From the NCBI RefSeq assembly GCF_963666195.1, contig NZ_OY762653.1, positions 1,612,001 through 1,676,000 on the forward strand: 64,000 nucleotides of DNA, given 5' to 3'. Shown in pieces: positions 40,864 through 50,101 of the stretch. The notes beneath the pieces were generated by a model, which made no database searches, was not told the origin of the DNA, and worked only from the letters and a program-made list of their open reading frames with translations. How positions within the stretch are numbered: position 1 is the stretch's first letter; each line of letters begins with the position of its first letter. Source of the stretch: Trichococcus shcherbakoviae (GTDB lineage: Bacteria > Bacillota > Bacilli > Lactobacillales > Aerococcaceae). The translations under genes were made by a program, and so were the position numbers.

Positions 40864-40887
40864 TTATAAAATATTTCGAGGTAGAAT
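40859..40887 (+). promoter_or_regulatory. Promoter of treB-treC
   Basis: -35 TTGCAT (40859-40864), 17-base spacer, -10 TAGAAT (40882-40887). Flanked by two TreR-like sites and overlapped by the cre-like site. Confidence 0.7.
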
Positions 40888-40901
40888 AGAAATGTCAGGA
40901 A

Positions 40902-40915
40902 CATGTATATACAAG
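40902..40915. promoter_or_regulatory. TreR operator 2
   Basis: CATGTATATACAAG: 11 of 12 bases match TTGTATATACAA. Lies just after the -10 box, where a repressor would block transcription. Confidence 0.75.
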
Positions 40916-40931
40916 TTTAGGAGGAGAAAAA

Positions 40932-42377
40932 ATGGTAGATTTCAACAAAGATGCAAAGGATTTGCTGGAATATATCGGTGGACCCGATAATATTTCTGCA
41001 GTCAGTCACTGTGCCACTCGGATGCGTTTCGTTCTGAATGATCCGGCTGCCGCCAACATCAAGAAGATCGAAGACATACCCGCAGTAAAAGGAACCTTCA
41101 CCCAAGCAGGACAATTTCAGGTCATCATCGGTAATGAAGTGCCACAATTTTATAACGAGTTTGCGAAGGTATCCGGCAAAGAGGGTGTCTCAAAAGATGA
41201 GGCAAAAGCAGCAGCCAAGCAGAATCAGAATGTCGTGCAGCGTGCCATGGCTGTTCTGGCGGAAATCTTTACACCGCTGATTCCGGCAATCGTAGTGGGG
41301 GGTCTTATCCTCGGGTTCCGCAACGTGCTTGAAGGGATCAATTTCGCCAATGGCACAATCGTTTCCAATTCTCAGTTCTGGACAGGCGTCAATGATTTCC
41401 TTTGGTTGATCGGTGAAGCCATTTTCCACTTCTTGCCAGTCGGCATCACTTGGAGCATCACGAAAAAGATGGGCACTACGCAAATTCTGGGTATTGTTCT
41501 AGGGATCACATTGGTATCACCGCAATTATTGAATGCCTATGGTGTCGCTGGCGCGCAAGAAATTCCATTCTGGGATTTCGGTGCTTTCACGATCAACAAG
41601 ATCGGTTATCAAGCGCAAGTCATTCCGGCCATGTTGGCTGGGTTTGTGTTGGCCTACTTGGAGATCTGGCTGCGTAAATGGGTTCCGCAGTACATTTCGA
41701 TGATTGTGGTTCCGTTATTGGCCTTGGTTCCTACTGTCATCATCGCGCATACAGTGTTGGGGCCTATCGGTTGGACGATCGGACAATGGGTTTCCGAAGT
41801 CGTCTATGCCGGATTGACAGGGGACTTCAGATGGCTGTTCGGTCTGTTCTTCGGTACGCTCTATTCGCCGCTTGTCATCACGGGGCTTCATCATATGTCC
41901 AATGCCATCGACCTGCAGCTGATCGCTGATTTCGGCGGCACGAACCTGTGGCCGATGATCGCTCTTTCGAATATCGCACAAGGCTCGGCCGTACTGGCAA
42001 TCATCTTCCTGCACAGGGGAAATGAAAAAGAGGAACAGGTTTCCATACCGGCCGCCATCTCCTGCTACTTGGGCGTAACCGAACCAGCCATGTTCGGGAT
42101 CAACATCAAATACATCTATCCGTTCGTTGCAGCAATGATCGGATCCGGAATCGCCGGATTGGTGGCTACGACCTTCAACGTCATGGCGAACAGTATCGGA
42201 GTAGGTGGGATTCCAGGTTTCTTGAGCATCCAGACCGATTCGATGGCGATGTTCATCGTATGTATGGCCATCGCGATCGTCGTGCCGTTCCTGTTGACGA
42301 TTGTGTTCGAAAAGAAACAACTTTTCGTTCCCAAAGGCGAAGTCGAGGACGCACCGGTTATCCAAACGCAAAAATAA
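40932..42377 (+). CDS. treB: PTS trehalose transporter, IIBC components
   Basis: 481 residues. The IIB domain (about 1-90) has the phosphorylated Cys27 in AVSHCATRMRFVL; the IIC domain (about 110-470) is a multi-pass permease with GLHHMSNAIDLQLIA and the glutamate motif CYLGVTEPAMFGI. No IIA domain, so it must borrow the glucose-type IIA from another system. Imports trehalose as trehalose-6-phosphate. AGGAGGAG upstream; treC follows. Confidence 0.93.
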   Translation: MVDFNKDAKDLLEYIGGPDNISAVSHCATRMRFVLNDPAAANIKKIEDIPAVKGTFTQAGQFQVIIGNEVPQFYNEFAKVSGKEGVSKDEAKAAAKQNQNVVQRAMAVLAEIFTPLIPAIVVGGLILGFRNVLEGINFANGTIVSNSQFWTGVNDFLWLIGEAIFHFLPVGITWSITKKMGTTQILGIVLGITLVSPQLLNAYGVAGAQEIPFWDFGAFTINKIGYQAQVIPAMLAGFVLAYLEIWLRKWVPQYISMIVVPLLALVPTVIIAHTVLGPIGWTIGQWVSEVVYAGLTGDFRWLFGLFFGTLYSPLVITGLHHMSNAIDLQLIADFGGTNLWPMIALSNIAQGSAVLAIIFLHRGNEKEEQVSIPAAISCYLGVTEPAMFGINIKYIYPFVAAMIGSGIAGLVATTFNVMANSIGVGGIPGFLSIQTDSMAMFIVCMAIAIVVPFLLTIVFEKKQLFVPKGEVEDAPVIQTQK

Positions 42378-42456
42378 AAAGTGAATTACTGGAGGCAAAA
42401 AGCTGTTAGTGAAGCTTTTTGCCTTCAGTCATAGTGAGAAGACAGGAGGTTTTACA

Positions 42457-44112
42457 ATGAAAGACTTTCAAAAAAAAGTGATCTATCAGCTTTATCCAAA
42501 ATCATTCAAGGATTCCGATGGAAACGGCATCGGTGATCTCCAAGGGATCATCAGCAAAGTGCCATATTTGGCGGAACTGGGCATCGATATGATCTGGATG
42601 AATCCGATTTTCGTATCCCCGCAAATGGACAATGGATACGATATCACTGATTATTATGCCATCGATCCTGTTTTCGGCACGATGGCAGACTTTGAAGAAC
42701 TGATCCGGAAGCTGAAGCAGCATGGCATCGAAATCATGTTCGACATGGTGTTCAACCATACCTCGACCACGCACGAGTGGTTCCAGAAAGCATTGGCCGG
42801 TGACGAAGCGTACCAGGATTATTACATCATCCGCGATCCGAAAGAAGACGGCAGCCTGCCGACCAATTGGGGTTCGAAATTCGGCGGGGAGGCGTGGGCA
42901 CCTTTCGGAGACACCGGCAAGTACTATCTGCATCTCTTTGATGTCACGCAAGCGGATCTGAACTGGCGCAACCCGAAAGTGCGCGAGGAACTGCAGGAAG
43001 TCGTCAATTTCTGGCTGGAAAAGGGAATCAAAGGCTTCCGATTCGATGTATTGAACCTCATCGGCAAGGATGTCGCGTTGGTGGACAGCCAAGGAAGCAA
43101 TGAGAAGAGCCTCTATACGGATCGTCCGATCGTCCATGACTATATCCACGAGCTGAATCAGGCATCGTTCGGTACGCTGGAGGACATAATCACGGTCGGT
43201 GAGATGTCTTCGACCACTGTCGAAAACGGAATCCTTTATTCGAATCCGGACAGGAACGAATTGTCGATGATCTTCAGCTTCCACCATCTGAAGGTCGACT
43301 ACAAGGATGGTGAAAAATGGACGGATCACCCGTTCGATTTTCTTGAACTGAAGCGGATTCTGAATGAGTGGCAGGCAGGGATGTCGGATGGGAACGGCTG
43401 GAACGCATTGTTCTGGAACAATCATGATCAGCCGCGCGCCAACAGCCGATTCGGCGATCCGATCCGTTATCCTTTCGAAACAGCTTCTATGCTGGCGCAA
43501 ACGATCCATCTGCTGAGGGGCACGCCTTACATCTACCAGGGCGAGGAAATCGGCATGACGAATCCGGATTATGACGACATCAGCGTTTATCGGGATATCG
43601 AGTCGCACAATGCCTACCGCGATCTGAAACTTGCCGGGTTGACGCATCCGGAGGCCATGCGCATCATCAAACAAAAATCCCGCGACAACAGCCGGACGCC
43701 GATGCAATGGGACAGCAGCCCGCACGCCGGCTTTACGACAGGAGAACCTTGGCTGCAGGTGGCGGCCAATTATCCGGAAGTGAATGTCGAAAAAGAACTC
43801 GCTGAGGGCAAAATTTTCCGTTACTACCAGGAGTTGATCCGTATCCGTAAAGAGCATCCGGTCATTGTGGACGGTTCCTACGAGGGTATCCTGTTGGATG
43901 ACCCCGAAGTGTTCGCCTATATCCGGGAGAACGGGGAGGAAAAAGTGCTTGTCCTGAACCATTTTTATGCCGGCGAGTACACGATCAGCGTACCGGAAGA
44001 ATGGGCAAATAAGGCCAGCAGTTTCCTGGCCGGCAACTACGGGGAGAGACAGCTTGCGTCGTCCTTCACGCTGAAGCCGTACGAAACCATCGCTTTCAGG
44101 ATAATAAAATAA
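42457..44112 (+). CDS. treC: Trehalose-6-phosphate hydrolase
   Basis: 551-residue GH13 enzyme splitting trehalose-6-phosphate into glucose and glucose-6-phosphate. Nucleophile Asp197 (GFRFDVLN), acid Glu249 (VGEMSS), Asp324 in NNHDQPR; QLYPKSFKDSDGNGIGDL is typical. The frame begins at 42409, but the ATG at 42457 has AGGAGG upstream. Distinguished from oligo-1,6-glucosidase mainly by its operon with treB and the TreR sites. Confidence 0.93.
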   Translation: MKDFQKKVIYQLYPKSFKDSDGNGIGDLQGIISKVPYLAELGIDMIWMNPIFVSPQMDNGYDITDYYAIDPVFGTMADFEELIRKLKQHGIEIMFDMVFNHTSTTHEWFQKALAGDEAYQDYYIIRDPKEDGSLPTNWGSKFGGEAWAPFGDTGKYYLHLFDVTQADLNWRNPKVREELQEVVNFWLEKGIKGFRFDVLNLIGKDVALVDSQGSNEKSLYTDRPIVHDYIHELNQASFGTLEDIITVGEMSSTTVENGILYSNPDRNELSMIFSFHHLKVDYKDGEKWTDHPFDFLELKRILNEWQAGMSDGNGWNALFWNNHDQPRANSRFGDPIRYPFETASMLAQTIHLLRGTPYIYQGEEIGMTNPDYDDISVYRDIESHNAYRDLKLAGLTHPEAMRIIKQKSRDNSRTPMQWDSSPHAGFTTGEPWLQVAANYPEVNVEKELAEGKIFRYYQELIRIRKEHPVIVDGSYEGILLDDPEVFAYIRENGEEKVLVLNHFYAGEYTISVPEEWANKASSFLAGNYGERQLASSFTLKPYETIAFRIIK

Positions 44113-44134
44113 ACAGCAAGTTACGTGATGACGA

Positions 44135-44183
44135 AACAAATGCACGTTGCCCCAAAAAGGGACAGCGTGCATTTGTTTATTTT
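44135..44183. terminator. Bidirectional terminator between treC and the hemerythrin gene
   Basis: ACAAATGCACG / CGTGCATTTGT stem with a shorter CCCC/GGG inner pairing and T-rich flanks; lies between two convergent genes. Confidence 0.85.
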
Positions 44184-44208
44184 TGGTAGACATTTCCGGA
44201 ACGGCGGT

Positions 44209-45717
44209 TTAGGACAGTGTCCGCTTTTCGCCGTCAAGATCGATGATCGGTTGGATGTCCTGGACATATTCAAGGGTTCCCATATAGCTGCCGTCGTCAT
44301 CCCTGACGGCGCGGTAGGTGACCATGATGAATTTGCCCATCGCGCGGAACCACATCGATTCGCTTTCTTTCGCGCCCGATTTCAGGTCGGCGAGCAGTTT
44401 CGTGACGATCGGCAGGCTCTTCGGCGGATGACAGTTCATGACGTCGCGGCCGATTGCGCTGCTGGTGCGCTTGAAGAATTTTTCTTCGCCGTTGTCATTG
44501 TAGTAGCGCACGATGTTGTCGGCATCCACAAAAGTCAATTCCAAAGGGATGTTGTTCAGCATCTTTTCCAATTGATGCGGCGTCAGGTGCCCGGTTTGGA
44601 AATTAATGTAAGGATTCGCTTCAGTCGTCAGTGTTTCATGTGAAACATCCTCGGGAATGGAACGATCCGGCACCCATTTTGCTTCCGGTTTGACGATGCA
44701 GTAGCCGATCTCTTCGGACTCCTTGGCTATCTGCAGCCAGTGGTCCTCATTGAAGATGTCGATGATCATCGGCAGGAGGATGTCTTCTTCCTTCGTAATC
44801 ATCTCCGTCATTTCGTATTTCAGGTCGGAGAATGCTTTGGGAATCGCGGCAAAGTCCTCGTTTTGCAGAAGGGTTTTGAAGTCCTTATACATGGCGCGGA
44901 TATCGTCATCGACACCCCACATGACTTTTGGCGGGGCTGTGATGCCTTTGTTCTCCATAATCGGGAAAATGGCGTATTCTTTGCGGGCATAATGCTTGTC
45001 GAATTCGCCGAGCAGCGCCAATTGTTTCTGGATGCCTGCCTTCAGGGTCGGTTCCTGCGTTTCAAGGTAGACGGCCAGTAATTTGCTGACCTTTTCCAGC
45101 GTGTTTTCGATGGCCAAATTTTCGAGTTTCATAACTTGGATCGGATGCCCGGCATGCTGCTGTTCCGCTGAAGTGGTGTAGACCGCTTCGATGGATCCGC
45201 CGAAGAGCGATGCATGCACGTTGCAGAGGCGTTGGATGTCTTCGGCATCTATCCCTTTGCCCATCAAGCCTTGCTCCATGACGGAAATCTCATAGGCGCT
45301 GACGCCCGTGAAATGCTTCTTGAAGTCGGCTTGCACCGCATCCCAATCCTCTCCTTTATGCAAGCGCAGGATGAGGCTCTGCAGGATGTCCTGGCGCTCC
45401 TGGAATTCCGCTGAACCCATACGGGCAATTCCGCCGGTTGGAGCGGCGGGCTCTGCCGGTTCGCTTGGAGTAACTGCTGCCGGTGACGGCGCCAATTCCT
45501 TCACGCTGAAGCCGTTTTTTGCGAGCGTTTCGACGAATGCCTCCTCCGGCACGTCGTTGCGTTTGAGAGCCTTCCCGATGGTCATGATTCGGCCGGCGGT
45601 ATTCAGCATCTTGTCGCTGCGCAATGGTTCGAAGCCCAGACTGATGATGATTTCCCTGATTTCAGGGTATTGCTTCACCAGGTTGTAGACTGTATCGTTC
45701 AAACTGATTTCTTTCAT
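44209..45717 (-). CDS. DUF1858 / DUF438 / hemerythrin / PAS multidomain protein
   Basis: 502 residues. N-terminal DUF1858 (about 1-65), a Pro/Ala/Glu linker, DUF438 (about 105-170), a hemerythrin-like four-helix domain with several His and Glu positions (IQVMKLENLAIENTL, FDKHYARKEYAIFPIMENKG, EMTEMITKEEDILLPMI) and a C-terminal PAS domain (about 375-490, VDADNIVRYYN, FFKRTSSAIGRDVMNCHPP). Such proteins are thought to sense oxygen or nitric oxide through a di-iron site. Stands alone. A parS-like sequence lies inside it (44632). Confidence 0.88.
   Translation of the reverse strand: MKEISLNDTVYNLVKQYPEIREIIISLGFEPLRSDKMLNTAGRIMTIGKALKRNDVPEEAFVETLAKNGFSVKELAPSPAAVTPSEPAEPAAPTGGIARMGSAEFQERQDILQSLILRLHKGEDWDAVQADFKKHFTGVSAYEISVMEQGLMGKGIDAEDIQRLCNVHASLFGGSIEAVYTTSAEQQHAGHPIQVMKLENLAIENTLEKVSKLLAVYLETQEPTLKAGIQKQLALLGEFDKHYARKEYAIFPIMENKGITAPPKVMWGVDDDIRAMYKDFKTLLQNEDFAAIPKAFSDLKYEMTEMITKEEDILLPMIIDIFNEDHWLQIAKESEEIGYCIVKPEAKWVPDRSIPEDVSHETLTTEANPYINFQTGHLTPHQLEKMLNNIPLELTFVDADNIVRYYNDNGEEKFFKRTSSAIGRDVMNCHPPKSLPIVTKLLADLKSGAKESESMWFRAMGKFIMVTYRAVRDDDGSYMGTLEYVQDIQPIIDLDGEKRTLS
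44632..44647. other. parS-like site inside the hemerythrin gene
   Basis: TGTTTCATGTGAAACA: a single centre base differs from the consensus, and the outer arms are perfect. It encodes the residues DVSHETL in the linker before the PAS domain. Binding strength is uncertain, since the central CG is altered. Confidence 0.5.
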
Positions 45718-45898
45718 AAGTTTTCCACCTCTATTTTAAATTGTGAAATGTTTCTTTTAGTTTCGTGCTGGCTTAATTATACTTGAAAGGAGTTGCTTAG
45801 TGCCACAGCATTCGTGCGTTGCAGCGATAGTTAGGGCAATGCCTTAGAAAGCGGTTGTGATATAATGAAGACAACTAAGGCAGAAGGTGGGAAAAAAC

Positions 45899-47029
45899 AT
45901 GAGAAAGAAAGTTTCGAATCTGATGATAGCGTTGTTGGTACCCCTATTAGCTTCTTGCAGCCTCTTTGGAGGATCCGATGCCTCATCCGATTCTTCGGCT
46001 GTCAGCAGTGTGTCCTCTTCCGTATCCAGTTCTTCAGACAGCGGATCGGCTTCCTCATCCTCTTCGGAACCTGCAGATGCAACGACAATCGAGGCTTATT
46101 ATCCATTCAGCGCATCCGTATTCACAAAATATTTGGGTGAAGGGAACGAGTACGCTTCCTTCACGGTCTATCCGCAATACATCGAAGGCAACCGGATGCA
46201 GATTACTTCCAACAACGGCGGCACTCAGATCGTGACGGTATTGGAACTGGCTGACGGGGAACTCAGAGAAGTATTCACGCGTCCGGAAACCTACTTCAGG
46301 GAAAACATGCTTGAAAAAACAGCAAGCGGTGATGCGGCAAACCAGTTGGATATTCTGTTGAAGGAGCCTTTGGAAGTCGGCAACAGTTGGATGAATGCGA
46401 GCGGAGTCCCTTCCGAAATCACGAATCTGACTGCACAGATCGAAACACCGATGGGCAATTTTGAAGCGCTTGAAGTGACGACGACTTATGAAGCTTCCAC
46501 TACCAAGGATTACTACGTAAAGGACATGGGCTTGGTGAAACGGGTGACGGATCTTGGGGATGACATGGTTGTCTCTTCCAGTCTGGAAGCACGCAACGAG
46601 AACGTTCCGGAAACGCAACAGTTGCGCGTCTTTTATCCGGACAGCGAACTGATGGGATTGGATGCAACAAGTATTGCCTTATCCTATGCAACCAATGACG
46701 TTACCCGCACCATTTTGGCGGAGGCGCTGAAGAACGTGCCGGATGCGCCAGGGGGAAGTCTGATCGGACCGAATGTCTCCATCAACAGCTTGTCCTTGAG
46801 TGACGATGGGCGTGTCTATGTGGACTTCTCGCAGGAATTCGTTTCTGAGATGAATGCCGGGACATCGGCGGAATCACTGATTTTGCAAGGTGTCGTCAAT
46901 ACAATCGGGGAATATTACGGCGTGCAGGAAGTCTACCTTACTGTGGCGGGAAACCCATATGAATCAGGACATATATTGATGGCCGAGGGTGCCTATTTCA
47001 CCGTTGATTATACGAATGTCAACGAGTGA
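45899..47029 (+). CDS. GerMN-domain lipoprotein
   Basis: 376 residues. Lipoprotein signal with lipobox LLASC (Cys20), then a Ser/Asp-rich flexible stretch (about 22-60), a middle domain, and a GerMN domain at the C-terminus (LRVFYPDSELMGLDATSIAL, VYVDFSQEF, EVYLTVAG). Anchored outside the membrane; relatives bear on cell-wall or spore-envelope assembly. ATG at 45899 after AAGGTGGG; extended -10 TGATATAAT at 45858-45866. No partner genes adjacent. Confidence 0.87.
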   Translation: MRKKVSNLMIALLVPLLASCSLFGGSDASSDSSAVSSVSSSVSSSSDSGSASSSSSEPADATTIEAYYPFSASVFTKYLGEGNEYASFTVYPQYIEGNRMQITSNNGGTQIVTVLELADGELREVFTRPETYFRENMLEKTASGDAANQLDILLKEPLEVGNSWMNASGVPSEITNLTAQIETPMGNFEALEVTTTYEASTTKDYYVKDMGLVKRVTDLGDDMVVSSSLEARNENVPETQQLRVFYPDSELMGLDATSIALSYATNDVTRTILAEALKNVPDAPGGSLIGPNVSINSLSLSDDGRVYVDFSQEFVSEMNAGTSAESLILQGVVNTIGEYYGVQEVYLTVAGNPYESGHILMAEGAYFTVDYTNVNE

Positions 47030-47046
47030 CCAGCCCTTACATAAGC

Positions 47047-47082
47047 AAAAAAAGATGAAGCCGGCTTGGCTTCATCTTTTTT
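47047..47082 (+). terminator. Terminator of the GerMN lipoprotein gene
   Basis: AAAAAAGATGAAGCC / GGCTTCATCTTTTTT, 15-base perfect stem. Confidence 0.92.
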
Positions 47083-47154
47083 ACTATTTGTAGCATGTTA
47101 TTAATTGAAAAGTGCATCACCATAGGTGTTGTACAGGTTTGCAAAATGTTTCAT

Positions 47155-47388
47155 GCATCTAAAATGATGGCTAGCGGTCCAAGCCTGCCTCTCGGAAATT
47201 AGATAAAGGAACCTCTTGTCTCTACGAGCCAAGACATACTGTTCGTCTAACCTGCTGACGCAGGAAGTCTCTCAGCAATTGCGCTCTGCGATGCTCATTT
47301 GCATGGGACTCTTAGGGGGTCATCCCCTTAGAGTCCCAGTATAAGGTGACCGTAGGGAACGTTGCGAGGCCAGATTTCCTAAATTTCT
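47155..47388. other. Structured intergenic element of unknown type
   Basis: No coding frame. It contains a strong hairpin (GGGACTCT-AGGGG / CCCCT-AGAGTCCC, about 47308-47339), a second stem CCTGC-TGAC-GCAGG near 47260, and weakly complementary ends (GGAAATTAG near 47197 and CTAAATTTC near 47377). It fills most of the GerMN-treR gap. Could be a small repeated element or a structured RNA. Confidence 0.5.
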
Positions 47389-47389
47389 T

Positions 47390-48112
47390 TTATAGGCTGT
47401 GTTTTCTGCGGGCGAATTCGACGAAACGGAAACGATCCAGACGATGGCGCGACTCGGTATATTGGAACAGACGGGTGTCTTCCAGATAGACTTCACTCTT
47501 GACGACGACGACGTGTGTGTCATCCTTCAGATCCATCAGCTTGTGATCTTCCCGTGTAGCTGCCTCTACGACGAATTCCTTTTTGGCATAAGCGATATTC
47601 AGGCCCAATTCATTCTCCAAGTACGCGTAGATGGAATTTTCGGCAGCTTCGGAAGGGATTTGCTCGATGATGTCATGGAAGAGGTAGTCTTTATCCATGA
47701 TGACGACTTCCCCGGCAATCTTGCGCAGCCGGATAAGGGAAATCACTTCTCGGTCGGGATCGACTTTCAGATCTTCGGCAAGGAATTCCGGAATGGTCTC
47801 GAGCTTATTCTTGATGACGATCGTTTCATTCGGGATTTGTTGGGAATCCTGCAGCTCTTTGAAGCTGGTCAGTCCGGAAACAGGGAAATTGAACCGTCTG
47901 ATGTCCAGCACGATGGAACCTTTGCCCTGCTTCTTCTGAATGTAGCCACCTTCCAGCAAAAGCGCCAAAGCCTTTCTGATCGTTTCCCGTGAAACCTTGT
48001 AATGGTCCGATAGCGTCTTTTCGCTCGGCAACAAAGATCCGGTTTCGAATTCCGCATGCTCAATTTTTTTTCTCAAATCCATATAGATATCGAAGAATTT
48101 ATTCATAATCAT
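47390..48112 (-). CDS. treR: Trehalose operon repressor TreR (GntR family)
   Basis: 240 residues. N-terminal winged helix (LLPSEKTLSDHYKVSRETIRKAL, KKQGKGSIVL) and a UTRA effector domain (about 85-235). FNFPVSGLTSFKELQ is a TreR hallmark. The ATG at 48112 is 4 bases after AGGAGG, and ATG at 48106 is an alternative with 10-base spacing. It should bind the two TATAC-type sites before treB and release them with trehalose-6-phosphate. Unusually it lies 3 kb beyond treC on the other strand, separated by two unrelated genes. Confidence 0.88.
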   Translation of the reverse strand: MIMNKFFDIYMDLRKKIEHAEFETGSLLPSEKTLSDHYKVSRETIRKALALLLEGGYIQKKQGKGSIVLDIRRFNFPVSGLTSFKELQDSQQIPNETIVIKNKLETIPEFLAEDLKVDPDREVISLIRLRKIAGEVVIMDKDYLFHDIIEQIPSEAAENSIYAYLENELGLNIAYAKKEFVVEAATREDHKLMDLKDDTHVVVVKSEVYLEDTRLFQYTESRHRLDRFRFVEFARRKHSL

Positions 48113-48485
48113 CGTTCCTCCTGTGAGCAGATGGGTTTGTTGGAAATTAAATAAGTAAGTTGAAAAAATCATGTTTAATAATATTATTCCATTTTATTCT
48201 ATAGGATAAGAACAGAAATAAAAAGAAAATCAGTATATTTTTATTTTGGAAGGGTTTGCACATCGTAATTTTATCATATTATTGCCATTTATGGTGAAAA
48301 AGAGTTGATTTTTGAATAAAAAAGCAGGCGTTTTTTTGATGCGAAATGCAGGCGTCGGTTCTCCGGATTTGAATCAAAACAGATTATTTCCGAACGAAAA
48401 CACCAATTGTTACCAAAAACGTTTGGAATAATGAGAGATGATGTGCTATATTAAAAATGAAAAATTGATAATGGGGGAAAAATGG
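48113..48485. other. treR-purE divergent region
   Basis: 373 AT-rich bases with no gene. The treR side shows no TreR-like operator. The purE side has two PurBox-like motifs and an extended -10 (TGC-TATATT, 48444-48452). Confidence 0.7.
48386..48432. promoter_or_regulatory. Inverted PurBox pair upstream of purE
   Basis: ATTTCCGAACGAA (48386-48398), core CCGAAC as in the PurR consensus AWWWCCGAACWWT, and an inverted weaker copy around 48420-48432 (CCAAAC core on the minus strand). The pair lies just before the purE -10. Confidence 0.7.
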
Positions 48486-48974
48486 ATGAATACGATTGTT
48501 TCTGTCGTAATGGGTAGTACTTCTGACTGGGAAACTATGAAAGAAGCTTGCTTGATACTGGATGAATTCGGAATCGCTTATGAAAAGAAGGTCGTTTCGG
48601 CTCACCGGACACCGGATCTGATGTTCACCTTTGCTGAACAAGCACGGGCTGCGGGAACGAAAGTCATCATTGCCGGCGCAGGCGGCGCAGCGCACCTTCC
48701 GGGTATGATCGCTGCGAAAACGACGCTTCCGGTCATCGGTGTTCCAGTCCAATCGCGCGCATTGAGCGGCATGGATTCTTTGTTGTCCATCGTCCAGATG
48801 CCCGGCGGTGTTCCGGTTGCGACGGTAGCCATCGGCAAAGCAGGGGCAATCAATGCCGGTCTGCTTGCGGTGCAAATCCTTTCGATCGAAAATCAAGATT
48901 TGGCCGATCAATTGGAAAAGAGACGCGAAGATTTAAAACAAAAAGTATTGGAAAGCAGTGAAGACCTTGTATAA
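48486..48974 (+). CDS. purE: N5-carboxyaminoimidazole ribonucleotide mutase
   Basis: Moves the carboxyl group made by PurK to form CAIR. 162 residues; [21 protein letters not shown] and [11 protein letters not shown] are the active-site segments of class I PurE. The ATG at 48486 has GGGGG about 9 bases upstream. Its end overlaps the purK start by 17 bases. Confidence 0.96.
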   Translation: MNTIVSVVMGSTSDWETMKEACLILDEFGIAYEKKVVSAHRTPDLMFTFAEQARAAGTKVIIAGAGGAAHLPGMIAAKTTLPVIGVPVQSRALSGMDSLLSIVQMPGGVPVATVAIGKAGAINAGLLAVQILSIENQDLADQLEKRREDLKQKVLESSEDLV

Positions 48975-50100
48975 AGTACTGAAACCAAATGACGTAATCG
49001 GCATCATCGGCGGGGGACAATTGGGGCGCATGCTGGCACAGTCCGCAAAGCGGATGGGATTCACCGTCGGGATTTTGGATCCGGGCGAAAATTGCCCGGC
49101 AGCCCAAGTAGCGGATTGGCACATCCAGGCGGCATACGCTGACGCGTTGGCTTTGCGTGAATTGGCCGAAAAATCCGATGTCGTGACATTCGAATTTGAG
49201 AACATCGATGCGGCAGCGCTGCAGGAAGTGGAAACACTGTCCAGCATTCCGCAAGGCAGCGGAATTTTGACGATTACGCAAGACCGCATAAAGGAGAAGG
49301 AATTCCTTCAATCCGCCGGGGTATCGATTGCGCAATTCGCAGTAGTTGAAAATGCGGAACAACTGGATGCGGCCATCGCCAAAATCGGCTATCCGAGTGT
49401 TTTAAAAACGACCCGTTTCGGGTATGATGGTAAGGGGCAGGTTGTCCTGAAATCGGAAGCGGATAAAGAAGAAGCCATGAAGCTGGCGGCGGACAGCATC
49501 TGCGTTTTGGAGGCTTGGGTTCCTTTCACCAAAGAGCTTTCGGTCATGATCGTACGCAACCAAAAAGGCGAAGCTACAGTATTCCCGGTTTCCGAAAATA
49601 TCCACATCAATAATATTCTGCACGAATCGATCGTGCCGGCCCGCGTCACAGCTGCGGTAGCCGAAAAAGCAAACAAAGCGGCCCACCAGATTGCCGATGC
49701 GCTTCAATTGGTGGGTACGCTTGGCATCGAAATGTTCCTGGCAGCGGATGACACGATCTTCATCAATGAGTTGGCGCCGCGTCCGCATAATTCGGGCCAT
49801 TACACAATCGAAGCAATGAACGTTTCCCAATTTGATGCCCATATCCAAGCAGTCGCCGGATTGCCGATGCCGACAGCGCGGCAATTGTCGCCTGCCATCA
49901 TGGTCAATATCCTGGGACAGCATATGGAAGGGACAATCGCGCTGCGGGAAGAAAAAGCGGATTGGTTTTTCCATTACTACGGTAAAGCGGAATCACGCAC
50001 AGACAGAAAAATGGGACATATCACCATTTTGACGGATGATCAAGAAGCAACCTTAACAGAAATAGACAATACCCAAATCTGGAACGGAGGAACAATTTAA
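48958..50100 (+). CDS. purK: N5-carboxyaminoimidazole ribonucleotide synthase
   Basis: ATP-grasp enzyme that carboxylates AIR with bicarbonate. 380 residues. [16 protein letters not shown] at the N-terminus, [12 protein letters not shown] (ATP loop) and [17 protein letters not shown]. Starts at a GTG within purE; a TTG 9 bases later is possible. Shows this organism uses the two-step PurK/PurE route. Confidence 0.95.
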   Translation: MKTLYKVLKPNDVIGIIGGGQLGRMLAQSAKRMGFTVGILDPGENCPAAQVADWHIQAAYADALALRELAEKSDVVTFEFENIDAAALQEVETLSSIPQGSGILTITQDRIKEKEFLQSAGVSIAQFAVVENAEQLDAAIAKIGYPSVLKTTRFGYDGKGQVVLKSEADKEEAMKLAADSICVLEAWVPFTKELSVMIVRNQKGEATVFPVSENIHINNILHESIVPARVTAAVAEKANKAAHQIADALQLVGTLGIEMFLAADDTIFINELAPRPHNSGHYTIEAMNVSQFDAHIQAVAGLPMPTARQLSPAIMVNILGQHMEGTIALREEKADWFFHYYGKAESRTDRKMGHITILTDDQEATLTEIDNTQIWNGGTI

Positions 50101-50101
50101 A

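Noticed and set aside
42502-44193. 563-codon frame antisense to treC
   Set aside because: Shadow of a GC-rich third codon position in treC; no ribosome site and no known domain. The same applies to the long antisense frames over ribD (4663-5790), the activator gene (14296-15384, 15388-16488) and the PTS and pur genes.
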